Source: Actinomycetes bacterium (lineage in GTDB: Bacteria; Actinomycetota; Acidimicrobiia; Acidimicrobiales; RAAP-2). From it: a stretch of 10,843 nt of DNA. The notes beneath the pieces are model-generated. The model made no database searches, was not told the DNA's origin, and saw only the letters and a program-made list of their open reading frames with translations. Of the stretch, positions 5,014-10,843 are shown piece by piece; within the stretch, counting starts at the first letter, position 1; every line of letters begins with the position of its first letter. The stretch spans positions 1-10,843 of the forward strand of contig JAJZMN010000159.1 of assembly GCA_021850345.1 (NCBI GenBank), in the 5' to 3' direction. Made by a program: the position numbers and the translations under genes.

Positions 5014-7794
5014 GTGGTGGCCACGAAGCGGCGAGCCGCGCCAAGCCGTACCCGTGCCCGGTCCGCAGGCGATGGGGGAGACCGGAAGCGCGCAGGAGGA
5101 AGACGCGGCCCGGCACGTGTGTCGCCGCGGGACGGACGGTCCAGCGCGAGCCGCGCCGCGCGGGCGGGATCTGGCGCCGGAGGCGTGCTGAGCGACCACG
5201 GCGCGGACCTCTGGGCGATCGGCCTCGTCACCGTCGGGATCCTGCTCGCCCTCGCCGTCTACGGCGACGCCGCAGGTGCCGTCGGTCATGCCGTCGACGT
5301 CGGGCTCGGCGTGGCGGTGGGTTGGGCGCGGTTCTTGCTTCCGCCCTCCGCCATCGTCGCAGGCGTGGCCGTGGTGGCGGGCCGGCGGCGTCTCCTGAGC
5401 GGCCGCGCGGGTGCGGGTGCAGCGATCACCCTCCTCGCGGTCTCGGGACTCGCCGAGCTCGCCGGAGGCACGCCGGCGCTCTCCGCGCATCGCGGCGTCC
5501 TCACGGGTGCCGGCGGCGCGCTCGGGGTCCTCGCCGGGCGCCCACTGGCCGACGGCCTCGGCACCGCTGGTGCGGTCGTGCTCCTCGTGGCGATCGGCGC
5601 GGTCGGAGGGGTGCTCGCGACCGGCGTCCGACTGAAGAGCCTCGGGCGGCCGTTCGCCGCCGCCGGGTCCGTGTTCGCCCGTGTCATCGACCGGCCCGTA
5701 GAGGTGCGCGACCTCGGCGAAGACGCGCCACCCACGGCGGCTGGACGGCGGGGGCTCACCGCGCTCGGCGCGGGTCTCCTCGAAGACGGGACGCTCGCCG
5801 ACGCCGGCGCCGCGGGCACAGTCGACGCCGGTCACGCTGCCGGCGCCCGCGCCGGCCGGGCTCGGGGACTCAGGCTCTTCGACGTCGACGCAGACGATGC
5901 GGACGTGGGGACAGGCGCCACGGGTCGCGACGCCGGTGGGGCGGGGGACGCGGGTGGCCCCGGTGGGGCGGGCGTGACGGGTGGCCCCGGCGGGGCGGGC
6001 GTGACGGGTGGACCCGCCGACCGGGAGGCGGTAGGCGACCCGACGGCCGTAGGCGACCCGACGGCCGCCACGCGTGCCGGACTGCAGGGCGCGGGCGACG
6101 ACCCCGGCGCCTCGCTCGGTGCCAACGGCCACATGGCGGCCGGCCCGATTGCCGGCCCGGCAGCAGGTGAATGGCGGCTGCCGCCGTTGCGGCTGCTCGC
6201 CCGGTCAAAGGAGCACCGGCACGACGTCCGGCTGCTCGAACAGGCGGGAGACGCGTTGGTCGCGGCACTCGCCGCGCACGGTGTCGAGACGCGGCTCGTC
6301 GGCAGGACCGTCGGCCCGACCGTCACGCGTTACGAGCTCGAGCTCGGCGCGGGGGTGAAGGTCGCCCGGGTGACGAGCCTCCATCGGGACATCGCCTACG
6401 CGATGGCCTCGCCGGACGTGCGCATCCTCGCGCCGATCCCCGGGAAGTCGGCCATCGGCGTCGAGGTGCCCAATCGCCAACGCCAGCTGGTGGCGCTGGG
6501 CGACATCCTCTCCTCCCCCGAGGCGGGGAGGGCTCGCCATCCCCTCGAGGTGGCCCTCGGCCGTGACATCGCCGGCCGCCCCGTCATGGTGAACCTCACC
6601 GAGATGCCCCATGTGCTCATCTCCGGAGCGACGGGCGCCGGGAAGTCCTCCTGCATCAACTCGCTCATCACCTCCGTGCTGATGCGGGCCACGCCTGAGG
6701 AGGTTCGGCTCATCCTCGTCGACCCCAAGCGCGTCGAGCTCGGGCAGTACAACGGGCTGCCGCACCTCCTCACGCCGGTGGTGGTCGACCCGAAGAAGGC
6801 GGCGAACGCGTTGTCGTGGGCGGTGAAGGAGATGGAGCGCCGGTACGACGTGCTCGCCGAGTGCGGAATGCGCGACATCACCGGCTACCACGAAGCGCTC
6901 GCCCGGGGAGAGCTCGGCCCGCCGGGTGGGCCGTCGGTCGCCGCACAGATCGCCGCGGTGGCCGCCCGTGCGCGAGCCGGCGTGGCGAGCGGCGCGACCG
7001 AAGGCGCTGCAGACGACGATGCCGGCGCCGATGACCCCGGCGCGCTGCATCGGGCCGAGGAGCCCGACGACGCGGGCGACCCCGCAGCGGACGGCGAGCG
7101 CTGGCACGCGGGCCCGGCCCCCGAGCAGCTCCCCTTCGTCCTCATCGTCGTCGACGAGCTGAACGACCTCATGATGGTCGCAGCCCGCGACGTCGAGGAC
7201 TCGGTCTGCCGGATCGCGCAGATGGCACGCGCGGTGGGGATCCATCTGGTGCTGGCCACCCAGCGCCCGTCGGTCGACGTCATCACCGGGGTCATCAAGG
7301 CCAACATTCCGAGCCGCATGGCCTTCTCGGTCTCCTCCCTGGCCGACAGCCGCGTCATCCTGGACCAGCCCGGCGCCGAGCGGCTCGTCGGCAAGGGGGA
7401 CATGCTGCTCCTCAGCGCCTCGTCGAGCGTCCCCCGGCGGTTGCAGGCGCCCTGGGTGACCGAGGCGGAAGTCCGTGCCGTGGTCGGGCACTGGCGTCGC
7501 CAGGGCCGTGTGACCGAGCCCGTCGTCGGCATCCAAGGCGTCGACGACGGACCCGCGGGCACTGCGCTGGCAGCGGACGACGACGACGACCTGTTGGAGA
7601 CGGCGATGGAGCTCGTGGTCCGCTCCCAGCTCGGTTCCACGTCGATGCTCCAACGCAAGCTCCGTGTCGGCTTCGCGCGTGCAGGGAGGCTCATGGACCT
7701 CCTCGAGCGCCGCGGCGTTGTCGGACCGTCGGAGGGCTCGAAGGCCCGGGCTGTGCTGATGACGCCCGAGGAATTCGACGCCCGACCCCGATAG
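5014..7794 (+). CDS. ftsK: DNA translocase FtsK/SpoIIIE
   Basis: A 926-residue septal DNA pump that uses ATP to move chromosome ends through the closing division site. The basic N-terminus (1-55) precedes hydrophobic stretches near 66-85, 97-123, 134-150 and 183-205, which fit the four membrane passes. A Gly/Ala/Asp-rich linker (about 225-385) carries short repeats. The alpha part follows (LLEQAGDALVAALAAHGVETRLVG at 407-430, shown here only as a landmark), then the beta ATPase: Walker A GATGAGKS at 538-545, VDPKRVELGQY, Walker B IVVDELNDLMM with Asp714-Glu715, and ATQRPSVDVITGVIKANIP from 748. The winged-helix gamma domain, about 860-926, contains LGSTSMLQRKLRVGFARAGR and EGSKARAV. Oddities are an acidic insertion at about 632-704 in the motor and Asn717 where most homologues have Ala in DELADLMM. 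GTG 5014 or 5017 both fit the start. The stop lies inside the next gene's -10 hexamer. Confidence 0.95.
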   Translation: MVATKRRAAPSRTRARSAGDGGDRKRAGGRRGPARVSPRDGRSSASRAARAGSGAGGVLSDHGADLWAIGLVTVGILLALAVYGDAAGAVGHAVDVGLGVAVGWARFLLPPSAIVAGVAVVAGRRRLLSGRAGAGAAITLLAVSGLAELAGGTPALSAHRGVLTGAGGALGVLAGRPLADGLGTAGAVVLLVAIGAVGGVLATGVRLKSLGRPFAAAGSVFARVIDRPVEVRDLGEDAPPTAAGRRGLTALGAGLLEDGTLADAGAAGTVDAGHAAGARAGRARGLRLFDVDADDADVGTGATGRDAGGAGDAGGPGGAGVTGGPGGAGVTGGPADREAVGDPTAVGDPTAATRAGLQGAGDDPGASLGANGHMAAGPIAGPAAGEWRLPPLRLLARSKEHRHDVRLLEQAGDALVAALAAHGVETRLVGRTVGPTVTRYELELGAGVKVARVTSLHRDIAYAMASPDVRILAPIPGKSAIGVEVPNRQRQLVALGDILSSPEAGRARHPLEVALGRDIAGRPVMVNLTEMPHVLISGATGAGKSSCINSLITSVLMRATPEEVRLILVDPKRVELGQYNGLPHLLTPVVVDPKKAANALSWAVKEMERRYDVLAECGMRDITGYHEALARGELGPPGGPSVAAQIAAVAARARAGVASGATEGAADDDAGADDPGALHRAEEPDDAGDPAADGERWHAGPAPEQLPFVLIVVDELNDLMMVAARDVEDSVCRIAQMARAVGIHLVLATQRPSVDVITGVIKANIPSRMAFSVSSLADSRVILDQPGAERLVGKGDMLLLSASSSVPRRLQAPWVTEAEVRAVVGHWRRQGRVTEPVVGIQGVDDGPAGTALAADDDDDLLETAMELVVRSQLGSTSMLQRKLRVGFARAGRLMDLLERRGVVGPSEGSKARAVLMTPEEFDARPR
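5953..6066. repeat. In-frame tandem repeats in the FtsK linker
   Basis: Two 27-bp units (5953-5979 and 5980-6006) differ at one base and encode GGPGGAGVT twice, followed by a partial third unit encoding GGP. A perfect 18-bp duplication follows (6031-6048 and 6049-6066), encoding VGDPTA twice. Both have lengths divisible by three, so the frame is kept. They extend the flexible linker between the membrane and motor parts and are a likely site of length variation between strains. Confidence 0.85.
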
Positions 7795-7797
7795 CCT
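7792..7797 (+). promoter_or_regulatory. Candidate -10 element for the carboxypeptidase gene, overlapping the ftsK stop
   Basis: TAGCCT ends 8 bases before GTG 7806. Its first three bases are the TAG stop codon of ftsK, so one triplet would serve both purposes. No Shine-Dalgarno sequence precedes the GTG. Confidence 0.45.
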
Positions 7798-7805
7798 GGA
7801 CCTTC

Positions 7806-9134
7806 GTGAGCTTGGCGCCGCCGTCGAGCCCTCAGCCACCGGGTGGGAGGCGATCGCTGTCGTCCCCGATGGGATCCCCACTGGGTTCCCGGGTGGACCC
7901 GTACGGCAAGACCCGTCCAGCACCGCGGCGCCGGAGCGGGCGGCGGCGTGCCCGGCTCCTCAGAACGCTCGCCGGGAGCGTCGGGCTCGTCGTGCTCCTT
8001 GTCTGGCTCACCGGTTCGGGTCGCGGACTCGTCGCGCCCCCTCAGGTCTCGGTGAAGGTCACCCTGCCGCGCACCGCCATCGCCGGGCCTTCGACTGCGG
8101 CGTCCTTGGTCCCCGCCCTGCCGTGGCCCAAGACCGGGCAGGCGGCGGTGGACGTCCCCGCCGTCGGCTACCAGGCCCAGTCGGCCCCCGAGCGCCCCGT
8201 TCCGGTCGCCAGCATGACCAAGATGATGACGGCCTACGTGGTGCTGGCCGACCACCCGCTCGCGTTGGGTCAGCAGGGACCGCGAGTCACGATGACCCAG
8301 GCCGACGCCGCGCAGTTCGGGACGGACACGGTCACGGACCAAGCCAACGTCATCCTGCGGCAAGGCGAGGTGCTCACCGAGTACCAGATGCTCGAGGGGC
8401 TCCTCGTCCACTCGGCGAACGACCTGGCGTACGCCCTCGCATGCTGGGACGCCGGGAGCCTTCCCGCGTTCGTCGCCAAGATGAACGCGACCGCCTCGGC
8501 TCTCGGGATGCGCGAGACCCACTTCGGTGATGCGAGCGGCTACCTGCCGTCGTCGACGTCGACGGCGGCCGACCTACTTCGAGTGGCGGCTGCGGCGATG
8601 AGGGACCCGGTGTTCGCGCAGATCGTGTCGATGCCCTCGGTCACCTTGCCGCTCGCCGGGACCGTGCAGTCCTACACGCCGCTTGTCGGCACGACAGGCG
8701 TGATCGGGGTCAAGTCGGGGTTCACCAACGCGGCCGGCGGCGGCGATGTCCTCGCCTACCGCGTGTCGGTCGACGGCAAGACGTTCATCTCCCTCGCCGC
8801 CGTCACGTCGCAGGAGGGATGGACAGTTCTCGGTGTCTCCGGCAGGGAGGCGCTTGCGCTCGCCAAAGCCGCGTCCGCCCGGGTCCAAGCCGAGACGGTC
8901 GCAAAGAAGGGCATGGTGGTGGCGCAGCTCACGGCAGGGTCACGGACCGTCGACGCGACGACGGCGGACCCGGCGAACATGCTCATCCTGCCCGGTGACA
9001 CGATCCACCAGGTCGTCCGCGTCAGATTGCCCCAGCACGGCGCCAGACGGGGCGTGCAAGTCGGCACTGCGACCTTCGTGCTTGGCGGCCAGCGGATCTC
9101 GGTGCCGGTGCGGCTCGCCGCGCGCGCGCCCTAG
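7806..9134 (+). CDS. D-alanyl-D-alanine carboxypeptidase, peptidase S11 family (low-molecular-mass PBP)
   Basis: A 442-residue penicillin-binding protein that removes the terminal D-Ala from peptidoglycan pentapeptides outside the membrane, limiting cross-linking. The active-site motifs are present in order: SxxK as Ser136-Met-Thr-Lys139, SxN as Ser203-Ala-Asn205, and the KTG-type triad as Lys303-Ser-Gly305 (KSG, a conservative change). A Pro/Arg-rich cytoplasmic N-terminus of about 50 residues is followed by one hydrophobic segment ([10 protein letters not shown], near 55-70), which fits a membrane anchor or uncleaved signal. The C-terminal 80 or so residues (about 365-442) are beta-rich and lack an obvious amphipathic anchor helix. 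The GTG at 7806 is chosen because it follows a TANNNT hexamer; the ATG at 7869 is an alternative that would drop 21 poorly conserved residues. The gene lies 11 bases after ftsK and 11 before thrB. Carboxypeptidase rather than endopeptidase activity is inferred from family. Confidence 0.9.
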   Translation: MSLAPPSSPQPPGGRRSLSSPMGSPLGSRVDPYGKTRPAPRRRSGRRRARLLRTLAGSVGLVVLLVWLTGSGRGLVAPPQVSVKVTLPRTAIAGPSTAASLVPALPWPKTGQAAVDVPAVGYQAQSAPERPVPVASMTKMMTAYVVLADHPLALGQQGPRVTMTQADAAQFGTDTVTDQANVILRQGEVLTEYQMLEGLLVHSANDLAYALACWDAGSLPAFVAKMNATASALGMRETHFGDASGYLPSSTSTAADLLRVAAAAMRDPVFAQIVSMPSVTLPLAGTVQSYTPLVGTTGVIGVKSGFTNAAGGGDVLAYRVSVDGKTFISLAAVTSQEGWTVLGVSGREALALAKAASARVQAETVAKKGMVVAQLTAGSRTVDATTADPANMLILPGDTIHQVVRVRLPQHGARRGVQVGTATFVLGGQRISVPVRLAARAP

Positions 9135-9145
9135 GCCCGGCCGCC

Positions 9146-10066
<921 letters not shown>

Positions 10067-10073
10067 CGGCGCC

Positions 10074-10159
10074 GACGGGGAGGACGGAAGGGACGGAGGA
10101 CGGGGAGGACGGAAGGGACGGAGGACGGGGAGGACGGAAGGGACGGGGAGGACGGGGAG
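10074..10159. repeat. G/A-rich minisatellite upstream of miaB
   Basis: This stretch of the 140-bp thrB-miaB gap is built from three related units: GACGGGGAG, GACGGAAGG and GACGGAG. They form a 25-bp higher-order unit that occurs perfectly twice (10074-10098 and 10099-10123), then an 18-base partial copy (10124-10141) and two more GACGGGGAG units to 10159. The + strand is almost entirely purine apart from one C per unit. Several GGG/GGGG runs are present, with four in the last 31 bases (10127-10157) that could form a G-quadruplex. Confidence 0.95.
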
Positions 10160-10194
10160 AAGATTCCCGGTCTCGGCGGTCTGCACGGCCGGCG

Positions 10195-10200
10195 TACACT
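10195..10200 (+). promoter_or_regulatory. Candidate -10 element for miaB (leaderless)
   Basis: TACACT ends 6 bases before GTG 10207, and no Shine-Dalgarno sequence is present. The G/A minisatellite ends 35 bases upstream of this hexamer, so it would lie in and above the -35 region. Confidence 0.5.
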
Positions 10201-10206
10201 CGGGCG

Positions 10207-10843
10207 GTGAGCCGCAAGTTCCTCGTGCGCACCTTCGGGTGCCAGATGAACGAGCACGATTCCGAGCGGATCGCCGGGCTCCTCACCGCAGAGGGGATGG
10301 AGCCGGCGGAGGGCCTGGATGAAGCCGACCTCGTGGTCTTCAACACCTGCTGCATCCGTGAGAACGCGGACAACAAGCTCTATGGCCACCTCGGCCACCT
10401 GAAGACGCTGCGCCAGCGCCGCCCGGACCTCCAGATCGCGGTCGGTGGGTGCCTCGCGCAGAAGGACCGAGAGCTCGTCCGCGAGAAGGCGCCCCATGTC
10501 GACGTCGTCTTCGGGACCCACAACCTCGCGCGGGCCCCGGAGCTCCTCCGGCGCGCAGCGATCGAGGGGCCGCTCGTCGAGGTGCTCGACGCTCCCGATC
10601 CGGCGCTCGTCGACCACGCACCGGCACTGTCCGCGGTACGCGAGCTGCCGTACGCGGCCTGGGTCACCATCCAGACCGGCTGTGACAACTCGTGCGCCTT
10701 CTGCATCGTCCCGTCGGTGCGCGGGCCCGAGGTGAGCCGCCCGGTCGTCGACCTCGTCGAGGAGGTTCGCTCGCTCGCTCGTCGCGGTGTGGTGGAGGTC
10801 ACGCTGCTCGGACAGAACGTGAATTCCTACGGCCGCGACCTCA
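10207..10843 (+). CDS. miaB: tRNA-2-methylthio-N6-dimethylallyladenosine synthase MiaB, N-terminal part (3' end outside window)
   Basis: The first 212 codons of a radical-SAM methylthiotransferase that converts i6A37 to ms2i6A37 in tRNAs reading UNN codons, which aids reading-frame maintenance. The N-terminal methylthiotransferase domain carries its three cluster cysteines: Cys12 in [12 protein letters not shown], Cys48 in [10 protein letters not shown] and Cys82 in VGGCLAQ. The radical-SAM CxxxCxxC motif is Cys159, Cys163, Cys166 in [18 protein letters not shown], and [11 protein letters not shown] (199-209) is typical of MiaB. GCQMNE and NTCCIREN favour MiaB over the related MtaB and RimO. 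The GTG start places the family N-terminus directly after a candidate -10 hexamer. The radical-SAM barrel end and TRAM domain lie beyond the window edge. The frame is open to the last base. Confidence 0.95.
   Translation, partial: MSRKFLVRTFGCQMNEHDSERIAGLLTAEGMEPAEGLDEADLVVFNTCCIRENADNKLYGHLGHLKTLRQRRPDLQIAVGGCLAQKDRELVREKAPHVDVVFGTHNLARAPELLRRAAIEGPLVEVLDAPDPALVDHAPALSAVRELPYAAWVTIQTGCDNSCAFCIVPSVRGPEVSRPVVDLVEEVRSLARRGVVEVTLLGQNVNSYGRDL

Noticed and set aside
4887..5231. N-terminal extension of the - strand siderophore-interacting frame up to 5231
   Set aside because: The extra 115 residues are Arg/Pro/Ala-rich with no family similarity and run antisense through the ftsK N-terminus. The family domain begins right after GTG 4886, which also has a promoter-like hexamer at proper spacing.
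6205..8522. Long - strand open frames opposite ftsK and the carboxypeptidase gene (over 500 codons each)
   Set aside because: They are antisense shadows created by high GC third positions. Their translations are Arg/His/Asp- or Ser/Pro-rich without motifs, while the + strand frames carry clear catalytic motifs.
10074..10159. CRISPR array
   Set aside because: The units are 7-9 bp (25 bp at higher order) and directly abutting, with no unique spacers and no cas genes. It is a minisatellite.

Overview
The window is very GC-rich, roughly 70% by eye, with short intergenic gaps, many GTG starts and few Shine-Dalgarno sequences. Five of the eight gene starts instead sit a few bases behind a TANNNT -10 hexamer, which suggests leaderless or near-leaderless transcription. 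Together with the dapA - rnj - ftsK ... miaB order (from memory, also seen in the same relative order in mycobacteria), this points to a high-GC actinobacterium, perhaps Acidimicrobiia. The class is an inference.

Layout. Positions 1-255 hold the C-terminal end of a TetR-type regulator. It runs almost directly into a ferritin-like di-iron protein (273-1418) that it may control. The housekeeping block follows: dapA (lysine and diaminopimelate synthesis, 1445-2353) and rnj (RNase J, 2374-4041) on the + strand. A siderophore-interacting flavoreductase gene (4113-4886) lies on the - strand, convergent with rnj and divergent from ftsK. The + strand resumes with ftsK (DNA translocase, 5014-7794), an S11 D-Ala-D-Ala carboxypeptidase (7806-9134), thrB (homoserine kinase, 9146-10066) and the first 212 codons of miaB (10207 to the window end).

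How the genes relate. dapA feeds diaminopimelate into peptidoglycan and lysine, the carboxypeptidase trims peptidoglycan, and FtsK links chromosome segregation to the septum, so much of the block concerns envelope growth and division. thrB belongs to the other aspartate-family branch. rnj and miaB act on RNA turnover and tRNA modification. The iron-acquisition gene is the outsider, inserted in opposite orientation.

I found no defence system, mobile element, CRISPR array or RNA gene. No gene-free stretch exceeds 300 bases. The less ordinary signals are the recurring start-proximal -10 motif, a perfect 24-bp tandem duplication over the 3' end and stop codon of the siderophore-interacting protein gene, an acidic low-complexity insertion inside the FtsK motor, and two adjacent minisatellites: one extends the ThrB C-terminus and the other lies upstream of miaB with G-quadruplex potential.
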